From assembly GCA_965208395.1 (NCBI GenBank), contig CBDBON010000002.1:372001-436000 (forward strand): DNA of 64,000 nucleotides. Reading direction: 5' to 3'. Positions within the stretch are counted from its first letter, which is position 1; each line of letters opens with the position of its first letter. The stretch comes from CBDBON01 sp965208395. Lineage in GTDB: Bacteria > Chloroflexota > Dehalococcoidia > Lucifugimonadales > CBDBON01. The notes beneath the pieces are model-generated. The model searched no databases. It was not told where the DNA came from and saw only the letters and a list, made by a program, of their open reading frames with translations. Positions 52,429-59,741 of the stretch are shown here, piece after piece. The position numbers and the translations under genes are program-made.

Positions 52429-53319
52429 ATGAACAGGTTGCCCGAGGCACTCCGCGCTCGGGCCCTGAACCTGCTGGTAGAAGGCTCCTCCATGCGGTCG
52501 ATCAGCCGCGTGCTGGGGATCTCTCGGAACACAGTGGCCAAGCTGCTGGTCGACGCCGGCGATGCTTGCGCCCGGTACCACGACGAACGGGTAAGGGGCG
52601 TTCGAGCGGAGCGTATTCAGTGTGACGAGCTATGGAGCTTCTGCTACGCCAAGCAGAGCAAAGCACCACAGGCCACAGGGATAATCGACGGCGCAGGGGA
52701 CGTCTGGACCTGGACGGCCATCGACCGGGACACGAAGCTGCTCATTGGGTGGCTGGTCAGCCAGGGTAGGGACGCGACGGCCGCCTCGCAGTTCATTACT
52801 GATTTGGAGCTGCGGCTGTCCCATCGAGTTCATCTGACCACGGATGGCTTCTCCCACTATCTGGATGCGGTCGACAACGCCTTCGCTGGCGAGATCGACT
52901 TCGGGCAATTGGTGAAGTCGTACGGTCAGCCTGTCGAGCAGCTGGGCCATCGCCGGTACTCACCTAGGCGAGTTATGGGTGCCTACAAGGTTCACATTGT
53001 GGGAGAGCCGGACTTCGACTCCATGAGCACGTCCCACGTCGAGCGGCACAATCTGACGATGCGTATGTCGATGCGCCGGTACACGCGACTGACGAACGCC
53101 TTCTCGAAGAAGTTCGCGAACCACGTCCGGGCGGTGGCGCTGTACTCGGTGTGGTACAACTACTGTCGGGTCCACATGAGCCTGGGCACGACGCCGGCCG
53201 TGGCCGCAGGGCTGGCCGAGTACCCGCGCAACATCCGGTGGATCGGCTCGTTGATAGACCTAAGGGGTAAACAGGAGGGTCGAAATGAACGTGCAGGTGT
53301 GGCAGTTTCTGATAGCTAG
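52429..53319 (+). CDS. IS1-family transposase, single-frame type
   Basis: A 296-residue transposase. An N-terminal helix-turn-helix (about 13-45, MRSISRVLGISRNTVAKLL) is followed by a DDE catalytic core with Asp66 (QCDELWSF), Asp139 (LTTDGFSHY) and Glu205 (VERHNLTMR). The segment NLTMRMSMRRYTRLTNAFSKK is diagnostic of IS1-like enzymes. It is encoded in one frame, with no InsA/InsB frameshift. It lacks the usual zinc-binding Cys cluster at the N-terminus. The reading frame is intact, so the element could be active. Its last 35 bases overlap the next gene. Confidence 0.92.
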   Translation: MNRLPEALRARALNLLVEGSSMRSISRVLGISRNTVAKLLVDAGDACARYHDERVRGVRAERIQCDELWSFCYAKQSKAPQATGIIDGAGDVWTWTAIDRDTKLLIGWLVSQGRDATAASQFITDLELRLSHRVHLTTDGFSHYLDAVDNAFAGEIDFGQLVKSYGQPVEQLGHRRYSPRRVMGAYKVHIVGEPDFDSMSTSHVERHNLTMRMSMRRYTRLTNAFSKKFANHVRAVALYSVWYNYCRVHMSLGTTPAVAAGLAEYPRNIRWIGSLIDLRGKQEGRNERAGVAVSDS

Positions 53320-53566
53320 CGCGAGTGAGCACCGGACCGTAACATACGGGGAGATAGCTCGTGCGGTGGGAGGGATCCCGCAGGGAGTGGGAGTCGCGCT
53401 GAACCCTATCGCGTCTTACTGCGAGAGTAAGGGACTACCGCCACTCACCGTCATCGTCGTGGGCCATACCTCGGGGACGCCCAGTTACCCGTATGAGTTC
53501 GATGTGGACGCTGCTCGTCAGCGGGTGTTCGCTCAAAACTGGTGGAGGGTAGAGCCGCCCAGGTAG
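53285..53566 (+). CDS. MGMT/ATL-like small winged-helix protein
   Basis: A 93-residue protein with VWQFLIASASEHRTVTYGEI followed by ARAVG, close to the DNA-binding winged-helix of O6-alkylguanine methyltransferases and alkyltransferase-like proteins. The PCHR nucleophile motif is missing: its place is taken by LNPIASYCESKGLPPL. Alkyl transfer is therefore unlikely, and a binding role more likely. It has a strong AGGAGG site inside the transposase end and overlaps it by 35 bp in another frame, so it probably depends on the transposase transcript. Confidence 0.7.
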   Translation: MNVQVWQFLIASASEHRTVTYGEIARAVGGIPQGVGVALNPIASYCESKGLPPLTVIVVGHTSGTPSYPYEFDVDAARQRVFAQNWWRVEPPR

Positions 53567-53585
53567 TGTACCGGTATGGTACACT
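53565..53585. repeat. 8-bp inverted repeat after the MGMT-like gene
   Basis: AGTGTACC (53565-53572) and GGTACACT (53578-53585) with the loop GGTAT. The same GGTACACT occurs at the candidate -10 of the structured leader (51437-51444), so it may be an operator shared within the element. Confidence 0.5.
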
Positions 53586-53622
53586 TAGGCCACGGGTGAA
53601 GGAGCAGTCCTTCGAACCGTGA

Positions 53623-53718
53623 TGGCGGAGCGGGCGGGATTCGAACCCGCGACACGGTGCAGGAACACCGCGTACCTAGTCCTCAGCTAGGTGCTTTAGG
53701 CCTCTCAGCCACCGCTCC
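53623..53718 (-). tRNA. tRNA with anticodon GAG (Leu) on a Ser-like body
   Basis: Minus-strand cloverleaf: acceptor GGAGCGG/CCGCTCC, discriminator G73, CCA encoded at 53625-53623, D stem GCT/AGC with a GAGAGGCCTAA loop, anticodon stem CCTAG/CTAGG with loop CTGAGGA (U33, anticodon GAG, G37), variable arm with at least 5 bp and a TTCCTG loop, and T arm GCGGG-TTCGAAT-CCCGC. Decoding would be Leu CUC. But G73 and the D-arm pattern are serine features; bacterial tRNA-Leu has A73. It lies inside the mobile element, with a TGATACAAT extended -10 in the right terminal repeat. Confidence 0.85.
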
Positions 53719-53760
53719 GCTGTTGTTGTAGGCCCCGATGGCTAGGCCAGTCGTCGGGGT

Positions 53761-53799
53761 CTATTGTATCAGAGCCCTAATTGATACTGAGCCACTACC
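53761..53799 (-). repeat. Right terminal inverted repeat with inward promoter
   Basis: Read inward from 53799: GGTAGTGGCTCA, then an imperfect match to the left end, then TGATACAAT (53771-53763), an extended -10 about 45 bp from the tRNA. It probably drives the tRNA. Confidence 0.75.
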
Positions 53800-53808
53800 C
53801 AACTGACG
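53800..53808. repeat. Target-site duplication, right copy
   Basis: CAACTGACG, identical to 51217-51225. Confidence 0.9.
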
Positions 53809-53814
53809 CTCCCA

Positions 53815-53861
53815 TTGACAATCGCGCATTCACATCGCTACGGTTGTTCGCGCAACAACCG
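53815..53861 (+). promoter_or_regulatory. Candidate bioY promoter and operator
   Basis: TTGACA (53815-53820), an 18-bp spacer and TACGGT (53839-53844). An 8-bp palindrome, CGGTTGTT (53841-53848) with AACAACCG (53854-53861), covers the -10/+1 region, where a repressor would bind. The element inserted just 6 bp upstream of the -35 box. Confidence 0.5.
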
Positions 53862-53905
53862 GGGCTGCGCCGAACGGCAAGCCGCAAGTTGGGGGGTAAA
53901 CCGTA

Positions 53906-54577
53906 ATGCAGAGCATAGCCAGGTATGGGGAGGCGATCAGCCGCGTCCCGCCGTTGTCGATCATCGGACCGGCCAATCCCACACTGATGGATGCCTTGTT
54001 CCCATCCATCAACAACTTGGGAAGAGTAGCCGTGTCCCTGTTCTTCGTCGGGCTGCTGGTTGCGTTTGGACGCCTGACCTTCTATCTGCCTGACAATCCC
54101 GTTCCGATAACGTTCCAGACGACAGGAGTGCTGCTAATGGGCGGCGTCCTGGGACAGCGTTGGGGATTTTTCGCCATCATGACCTACTACCTACTGGGTA
54201 TGGCTGGCGTGCCGGTGTTCAAGGACGGAGGCAACGGCTGGCACTATCTCTCGGCGACGGCTACGGCGGGTTACCTTATCGGGTTCGTTGCCGCGGTCCC
54301 GCTGGTGGGTTATCTGTCCGAGAGGGGATGGACCCGCGGTAGGGCGCTCTGGCCGATGCTGCTAGGCAACCTCTACATCTACGTTCCTGCGTTGCTATGG
54401 CTGCACTACAAGGATCTGGGCTGGCCGGCTGAGGGCCAACTTTTTGCCCAGGCGATGTATCCGTTTATCCCTGGGGACCTCGTGAAGCTGATGATAGCCT
54501 CCCTTGTAGTCGGCGCGGGCTGGATGCTGGTCGATCACCGGGAGAAGAAGAGGCAAGAGGGACAGTCGAGCGAGTAG
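53906..54577 (+). CDS. bioY: Biotin transporter BioY
   Basis: A 223-residue membrane S-component of the biotin ECF transporter. The conserved stretch LPDNPVPITFQTTGVLLMGG and the later GYLIGFVAAVPLVGYL segment are diagnostic, with about six helices. It binds biotin; full transport usually needs EcfT/EcfA modules, which are not encoded here, although some BioY proteins work alone. A charged tail (REKKRQEGQSSE) closes the protein. The start follows a GGGGGG run. Confidence 0.88.
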   Translation: MQSIARYGEAISRVPPLSIIGPANPTLMDALFPSINNLGRVAVSLFFVGLLVAFGRLTFYLPDNPVPITFQTTGVLLMGGVLGQRWGFFAIMTYYLLGMAGVPVFKDGGNGWHYLSATATAGYLIGFVAAVPLVGYLSERGWTRGRALWPMLLGNLYIYVPALLWLHYKDLGWPAEGQLFAQAMYPFIPGDLVKLMIASLVVGAGWMLVDHREKKRQEGQSSE

Positions 54578-54739
54578 AGACGACGGACATAGTAAACGTA
54601 GCTGCTCCGACTCCGTGGAACACTCAACACACACAGCCACCGTCATACCCGTGAGAGCGGAAGCTCCACCCGGGGGTGGTCATGAGAATAATTCGGGGCG
54701 GGAACGTGAGTCTGAACAGTGTCACAGTAACCGGTCGTC

Positions 54740-54768
54740 TTGACAGGGTTGACCGTCTGGTGTAGCGT
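54740..54768 (+). promoter_or_regulatory. Promoter of the second oligopeptide importer operon
   Basis: Perfect TTGACA (54740-54745), a 17-bp spacer and TAGCGT (54763-54768), about 105 bp before the binding-protein start. The rest of the 295-bp gap after bioY shows no gene. Confidence 0.5.
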
Positions 54769-54872
54769 CCGATCTTAACATTCATGTCTCCGTGTTCATG
54801 GTCCGTTTCTACACACGACGGAGCCGTAACAGGCTGACGCGGGGAAATGATTAGCGTACCGAGGAGGGTATG

Positions 54873-56549
54873 ATGCTAAAGACGGTACTGATACTAACCC
54901 TTGGGCTCGTACTGGCGGTCACTGTCGCCTGTGGCGACGACGAGCCAGAGGAGGAGGCGATGGCCCCGACCGCGGCTGCAGCGCCGACCGCGGCGCCCAC
55001 CGCTGCTCCGGCGCCCACCGCCGCGATGATGGAGATGACCGAGCTGCGCATCGGGACATCTATCGACCCGACGCACCTCGACCCCCATCTGATCCAGTCG
55101 GGCGGCGGCGGCGGATTCGTCTCCGACTTCGTCCACAACCGGCTGCTGCAGCACGACCGCACGATGACCAATCCGATGGCGGACCTGGCGTCGAGCTGGG
55201 ACAGGTCGTCCGACGGCAAGACGATTGTCTTCACGCTCCGCGACGACGTCGTTTTCCATAGCGGCCGACAGTTCAGCGGCGACGACGTGGTCTGGAACTG
55301 GAACCGGATCATCAACGACATCGCCGACAGGGGGCGCGGACGCAACGTGTTGAGCGAGGTGACCTCCTACGCCGTGACCGGCGACAGCGAGTTCACCATC
55401 ACCGTGGAGGGCGACAGCCCGGTGATACTGCCGAACATGGCGCTCTGGGGCCTGGCGATTGCGGACAGCGAGGGACTCGACCAGATCGAGACGCATCCGA
55501 TGGGAACGGGCCCGTTCACCTTCGTGGAGTTCATCCCAGGCGACCGTCTCGTGCTCGAGAAGTTCAAGGACCACTACGACAAGGCGAAGCTGGAGATACG
55601 GCCCGACCGCATCATCATGACACCCATCAGCGAGACGACCACCCGGCTGGCAGCTCTCAAGGCCGGGACCATCGACATCGCTGTTACTTTGCCCTACCAG
55701 AACGTCGAGGAGGTCAGGAACACGCCGGGGCTGCAGGTGCTGGAGCAGGAGTTCTCCGCCGCCTACAGCACGATCGCCTTCAACATCCACGCGGGCAGGA
55801 CCTTCTTCGACCCGATACCCGAGCCGGGCGACCCTGACTTCCATCCAATCGCCGACCCGAGGGTACGCCTAGCGATCCAACAGGCCATCGACAAAGAGGC
55901 CGTCAACAAGGTCGCAATGCTCGGATATGGTGATGTCGACTGTAACTTCATCCCCAAGGAGTTGGCGTGGGCCTATGAGCCGCTCGACTGCCCCGCACGC
56001 GACGTCGAGGCGGCGAAGCAGATGCTGGCGGACGCTGGATACCCGGACGGCTTCGACGTCAGGATCTATCCTGTCGCCGGAGAGGACGTGGATAACAACA
56101 TCGCCCTCATAGTCCAGCAGAACCTAGCTGAGATCGGCGTCAACGTGGAGATCGTGCCGCTCGAGATCAACGCCTGGATCGACGACCTGTGGAAGGGCGG
56201 CCAGTTCGAGATGACGGTCGCCGGCTACGCTCGCGAGCCGGACCCCGACGGACTGATGCAGAGCGTCTTCAGGGGCGACTCGCCCGTCGGACCGTGGGGC
56301 GGCAACAACGTGATGGGCTACTACAACGAGGACATCGAGCGTCTGTTCGACGAGGGCAAGGCCATCTCGGACAAGGCTGCGCGGAAGGCCATATATACCC
56401 AGATCGTGAAGAAGATCGTCCTGGAGGACGTGCCGCTGATCAAGCTGTCCAGCAGACCGATATTCTGGGCAGCAAACGACAGGATCCAGGACGGCTACAT
56501 AATGCCCATGGGCTACATGAGCTTCACGAACTGGGCGTTCAAACCGTAG
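54873..56549 (+). CDS. Oligopeptide-type ABC transporter substrate-binding lipoprotein, second importer
   Basis: A 558-residue family-5 solute-binding lipoprotein: signal peptide with lipobox TVAC, a short Ala/Pro/Thr linker, then LRIGTSIDPTHLDPHLIQSG and FTLRDDVVFHSGRQFSGDDV. QQAIDKEAVNKVAMLGYG and DAGYPDGFDVRIY are family hallmarks. ATG at 54873 is preferred to 54870 for its spacing from GGAGGG. Followed by two permease genes but no ATPases. Confidence 0.9.
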   Translation: MLKTVLILTLGLVLAVTVACGDDEPEEEAMAPTAAAAPTAAPTAAPAPTAAMMEMTELRIGTSIDPTHLDPHLIQSGGGGGFVSDFVHNRLLQHDRTMTNPMADLASSWDRSSDGKTIVFTLRDDVVFHSGRQFSGDDVVWNWNRIINDIADRGRGRNVLSEVTSYAVTGDSEFTITVEGDSPVILPNMALWGLAIADSEGLDQIETHPMGTGPFTFVEFIPGDRLVLEKFKDHYDKAKLEIRPDRIIMTPISETTTRLAALKAGTIDIAVTLPYQNVEEVRNTPGLQVLEQEFSAAYSTIAFNIHAGRTFFDPIPEPGDPDFHPIADPRVRLAIQQAIDKEAVNKVAMLGYGDVDCNFIPKELAWAYEPLDCPARDVEAAKQMLADAGYPDGFDVRIYPVAGEDVDNNIALIVQQNLAEIGVNVEIVPLEINAWIDDLWKGGQFEMTVAGYAREPDPDGLMQSVFRGDSPVGPWGGNNVMGYYNEDIERLFDEGKAISDKAARKAIYTQIVKKIVLEDVPLIKLSSRPIFWAANDRIQDGYIMPMGYMSFTNWAFKP

Positions 56550-56587
56550 CACGGGTCCGGCTTCGACCGCCCGACGCCGACATATCC

Positions 56588-56625
56588 AACCCTCTCGGCC
56601 GCATCCGGCGCGCGCCGGGAGGGTT
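56588..56625 (+). terminator. Hairpin between binding-protein and permease genes
   Basis: AACCCTC (56588-56594) pairs with GAGGGTT (56619-56625); inside, TCGGC pairs with GCCGG. Followed by the short TTTAATT. It occupies the same position as the hairpin at 34754-34796 in the first importer. Confidence 0.55.
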
Positions 56626-56664
56626 GAAGTTTAATTGGAGCCTAGCGGCTCCGATACCTGGACC

Positions 56665-57621
56665 ATGAACTGGAACTATCTGATCAGCCGGTTGTTGCAG
56701 GCGGTCTACGTCCTCGTGGCCCTGTCGATCGTGGTCTTCGTCCTCGTGCGCCTGGCTCCGGGAGACCCGGCACTCTCCCGTCTTGGAGTCGGATCGGGCA
56801 CCATCGTAACTCATGAGGCGTACGAGATGGAGCGCAAGGCGCTCGGCCTGGACAGGCCTCTGCCCGTCCAGTACGTCATCTGGGCTGGAAACGTCCTCAC
56901 CGGGGACATGGGCATCGACGCCGCCAACAAGCAGCCGATCAGCGGCCAGGTCTGGCGCAAGTTCCAGAAGACGCTCCCACTGGCCGCCAGCGGCCTCATC
57001 CTCGGAGTCGTGCTGGCGTTACCGCTCGGCCTGCTCGCGGGAACGCGCCCCTTCACCTGGCTCGACAACCTGATATCGTCCGTCGCGCTCTTCGGCGTCG
57101 CGGCCCCCAGCTTCTGGGTCGGCCTCATGCTCATCCTCGTCTTCGGAGTCTACCTGGAGTGGCTGCCCATCTTCGGGTCGGGTCCGCCGGGAAGCGAGAC
57201 TATTCACCTGCAGTATCTGATCCTCCCAACCATCGCCGTCGCGATCCAGCTGGTAGGCAGCCAGACGAGGTTCATGAGGTCCGGGATGCTGGACGTGATG
57301 AGCAGCGACTATATACGCACCGCCCGGTCGAAGGGCCTCGCGGGCCGCACGGTCGTGCTCAGGCACGCGATGAAGAACGCCCTGCTTCCCGTCGTCACGA
57401 TCATCGGGCTGGACTTCGCAGCCGTGTTGAGCAGCTCAGTCATAACCGAGACGATCTTCCGTTGGCCCGGCATGGGGCCGCTGCTGATCAGCGCCATCGG
57501 ATTCAGGGACTACGGCCTGGTGCAGGTGCTCGTGCTCTTCATCGCGATGATCTACATCGGCGTCAATCTCATGGTCGACATCGCCTACGGACTGCTCGAC
57601 CCGAGGGTACGCTACCAGTGA
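56665..57621 (+). CDS. Oligopeptide ABC transporter permease (DppB-like), second importer
   Basis: A 318-residue DppB-type permease: MNWNYLISRLLQAVYVLVAL, LVRLAPGDPALSRLG, and the coupling loop SDYIRTARSKGLAGRTVVLRHAMKNALLP, ending LLDPRVRYQ. ATG at 56665 begins the normal family N-terminus; TTG at 56635 would add ten unlikely residues. Its stop overlaps the next start by 4 bp (GTGA). Confidence 0.92.
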   Translation: MNWNYLISRLLQAVYVLVALSIVVFVLVRLAPGDPALSRLGVGSGTIVTHEAYEMERKALGLDRPLPVQYVIWAGNVLTGDMGIDAANKQPISGQVWRKFQKTLPLAASGLILGVVLALPLGLLAGTRPFTWLDNLISSVALFGVAAPSFWVGLMLILVFGVYLEWLPIFGSGPPGSETIHLQYLILPTIAVAIQLVGSQTRFMRSGMLDVMSSDYIRTARSKGLAGRTVVLRHAMKNALLPVVTIIGLDFAAVLSSSVITETIFRWPGMGPLLISAIGFRDYGLVQVLVLFIAMIYIGVNLMVDIAYGLLDPRVRYQ

Positions 57622-58511
57622 GGAGCGAGACGGGGACGCCGGGCGAACCGCTGGCCGACCGCCCTAGCGGCAGCCGGAGATGGCGGCTGATCGGGCGAAG
57701 CTTCACCCGCAACAAGACTGCCATGTTCGGGTTCGGATTCATAGTCCTGGCCTCCCTGCTCGCAGTCCTGGCGCCCTGGATCGTGATCGATCCAATTCAC
57801 CTGGACTACGACGCGATCACGCAGGCGCCGTCTCTGAGCCATCCATTCGGCACCGACGAGGTCGGACGCGATACTCTTTCCAGGGTCGTCTACGGCGCGC
57901 GCGTCTCCCTGCAGGTGGGAATCATGGCCGTAATAGTGGCCTGCACCGCCGGCGTCGTGAGCGGCATAGCCGCCGGATACTACGGCCGCTGGATCGACAG
58001 CGTCATCATGCGGGTGGTGGACGCGATACTGGCCCTTCCGGGGCTCCTGCTGGCCATCTTCCTGGTCGGCGTGATGGGGCCGTCTCTCAGGAATGCCATG
58101 CTCGCCATATCGATCACCTTCATCCCGGCCTTCGCCCGTCTCTCGCGGGCCCAGACGCTGGCGATTCGCGAGAGCGAATATGTCGAGGGCGCCAGGGCCA
58201 TAGGCGCCAGCAACTGGAGAATCATGCTCACGGCCGTGCTCCCCAACCTCCAATCGACCATCATCGTGCAGCTCTCGCTGGCGATGAGCTTCGCCATCCT
58301 GACGGAGGCCGGGCTCAGCTTCCTCGGCCTGGGGATACAGCCCCCGACTCCGGCGTGGGGATCAATGCTGGGAGAGGCCCGGAACTACATCACAACCGCA
58401 TGGTGGCTCTCTACCTTCCCCGGCCTGGCCATATTCATGACGGTGCTGTCCTTCAACTTCATAGGAGACGGACTCCGGGAGGCGCTGGACCCGAGACAGC
58501 GGCGCGTCTAA
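57618..58511 (+). CDS. Oligopeptide ABC transporter permease (DppC-like), second importer
   Basis: A 297-residue DppC-type permease starting at a GTG that overlaps the DppB stop. After a ~40-residue cytoplasmic leader come SFTRNKTAMFGFGFIVLASLL, HPFGTDEVGRDTLSRVVYGAR, the coupling loop SEYVEGARAIGASNWRIMLTAVLPN and GDGLREALDPR. A same-frame extension to 57159 exists but is only a shadow of DppB. A bidirectional terminator follows directly. Confidence 0.92.
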   Translation: MRSETGTPGEPLADRPSGSRRWRLIGRSFTRNKTAMFGFGFIVLASLLAVLAPWIVIDPIHLDYDAITQAPSLSHPFGTDEVGRDTLSRVVYGARVSLQVGIMAVIVACTAGVVSGIAAGYYGRWIDSVIMRVVDAILALPGLLLAIFLVGVMGPSLRNAMLAISITFIPAFARLSRAQTLAIRESEYVEGARAIGASNWRIMLTAVLPNLQSTIIVQLSLAMSFAILTEAGLSFLGLGIQPPTPAWGSMLGEARNYITTAWWLSTFPGLAIFMTVLSFNFIGDGLREALDPRQRRV

Positions 58512-58613
58512 AAAAGGTGTCTAGTAAACCAGCCGAAGACGTTCGTGGTGAGCTTGTCGAACCATGAATAGCCCTTCGACAGGCTCAGGGCGAACGGATT
58601 TTTTTTCGACACC
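58510..58613. terminator. Bidirectional terminator built on a REP-type palindrome
   Basis: Outer GGTGTC (58516-58521) and GACACC (58608-58613) flank an imperfect palindrome at 58540-58596: CGTTCGTGGTGAGCTTGTCG facing TTCGACAGGCTCAGGGCGAACG. Eight T (58599-58606) follow on the plus strand and six A (58510-58515) lie on the other side, giving U-runs in both directions for the convergent permease and amidohydrolase genes. The inner sequence is the familiar gTTCGxGxTGAGCxTGTCGAA repeat of environmental genomes. Confidence 0.7.
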
Positions 58614-58628
58614 CTCTAGAGGATCCCG

Positions 58629-59741
58629 CTAGAGGTTCAGGATTCTCGCGGCGGTCCCACCCATGATCAGGTCCCGCTCCTCGTCGCTCAGGAAGGGACA
58701 GTACTTCTCTATGAGATCCCGTGACTGCTGGTATGTGCAGTGACGGTTCTGGAAAGGCATGTCGGTGCCGTACAACAGGTGTTCCGCGCCGATACGTCCG
58801 ACCATCTCCTCTATCGCCGGCACGATCTCGCCGTACGGGAAGTCGAAGATGTCGCCTATCCGCACAGGGAAGGACAGCTCGATGTTGAGGTTGGGGTTTT
58901 CGAACGCCGCCCATATCTCCTCCGGGAGTCTGATCCGCCCGTCCTCCAAGAACGACCGGTAGGGGAAGCCGTGCGTGATGCTGCACACCGTATCGGGGTA
59001 GCGCTCCATCCAACGCGTCAGTATCCGCAGCTCGTTCAGGTAGCCAGCCACCGCCGCGTCCGTCGATCCCCAGTGTTCGCCCTTCGGCCCCATTCCCAGC
59101 GAGAAGAAGACAGGCACTCCCAGCCCGACGGCAGCCTCCCAGAAGGGCCTGTAAGGCCCGTCGTCCCACGGCTCCGGACCGGTCATGTAGCAGTAGGGGT
59201 TGAACTTGATGGCGTGTAGGCCGTGCTCCGATATGGCCGCGTCAAGCTCGCGGATGACCGCATCCGTATCGTCCCGGATGCGCCACTCGTCGACCGGCGC
59301 CATGGAGTAGAGCCGGTCCGGAAATCTCCGTAAGCACTCGGCCAGGTAGGCGCTGCTTCGCCCCAGCATCGGATTCGTGTGGAGCAGCGTGGCGTCGATG
59401 CCGGCGTAGTCCATCTCTCCGATCAGGCTGTCGGGCGTGAACTCCAGGCTGCGGAGATTGGGGGGGTAGTAGTGCTTCGTGTAGTCCTCGCCGTCCACCG
59501 TCCAGACGACCCTGCCGGCCGCGTGGTCGATCCGCAGGTCGACGTCCGGGAGCGTGGAGATGTCCGTTCCGGCGGGGGCGAGCAGGTCGGAGGAGCCCGG
59601 CATGCGGTCCCTGAGTCGGAAGGCAGGCTGATAGTGTCCGGCCTGTCCCATCTGCACCCATGCGAGATGCTCCGCAACGGAGGAGTATCCTGGAAGGCTG
59701 TCAGCCGGCTCGAAGCAGTAGGCGTGCGAGTCGATGATCAT
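58629..59741 (-). CDS. Amidohydrolase family 2 (TIM-barrel) protein, second paralogue
   Basis: A 370-residue paralogue of the protein at 11525: MIIDSHAYCF, WTVDGEDYTKHYYPP, GEMDYAGIDATLLH, SITHGFPYR and LLYGTDMPFQN. As there, the first metal motif is DSHAY and not HxH, so metal binding may be altered. An AGGAGGGG site precedes the start. It is divergent from the TPP-enzyme operon (144 bp). Confidence 0.83.
   Translation of the reverse strand: MIIDSHAYCFEPADSLPGYSSVAEHLAWVQMGQAGHYQPAFRLRDRMPGSSDLLAPAGTDISTLPDVDLRIDHAAGRVVWTVDGEDYTKHYYPPNLRSLEFTPDSLIGEMDYAGIDATLLHTNPMLGRSSAYLAECLRRFPDRLYSMAPVDEWRIRDDTDAVIRELDAAISEHGLHAIKFNPYCYMTGPEPWDDGPYRPFWEAAVGLGVPVFFSLGMGPKGEHWGSTDAAVAGYLNELRILTRWMERYPDTVCSITHGFPYRSFLEDGRIRLPEEIWAAFENPNLNIELSFPVRIGDIFDFPYGEIVPAIEEMVGRIGAEHLLYGTDMPFQNRHCTYQQSRDLIEKYCPFLSDEERDLIMGGTAARILNL

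Larger units (their letters stand above)
51226..53799 (+). mobile_element. IS1-family element of 2,574 bp with passenger genes and a tRNA
   Basis: The boundaries are set by 12-bp perfect terminal inverted repeats, GGTAGTGGCTCA at 51226-51237 and its inverse at 53788-53799. They are flanked by the 9-bp duplication CAACTGACG. The similarity of the ends continues imperfectly for about 36-39 bp, and both ends carry a TGATAC motif at the same offset. Inside are, in order, a hairpin, a structured leader RNA, four small genes, a palindromic promoter, the transposase, an MGMT-like gene and a minus-strand tRNA. Ordinary IS1-family elements are about 0.7-1.1 kb and hold only the transposase, so about 1.6 kb here is cargo. 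Confidence 0.88.

Noticed and set aside
53626..53720. Reading the GAG tRNA as having a 9-bp acceptor stem (allo-tRNA type)
   Set aside because: Two extra GC pairs can form only by using the discriminator and the first C of CCA. The standard 7/5 fold accounts for the encoded CCA and G73.
57159..57617. 153-codon N-terminal extension of the second DppC permease
   Set aside because: Arg/Gly/His-rich shadow of DppB; the GTG at 57618 with a GTGA overlap gives the normal permease N-terminus.
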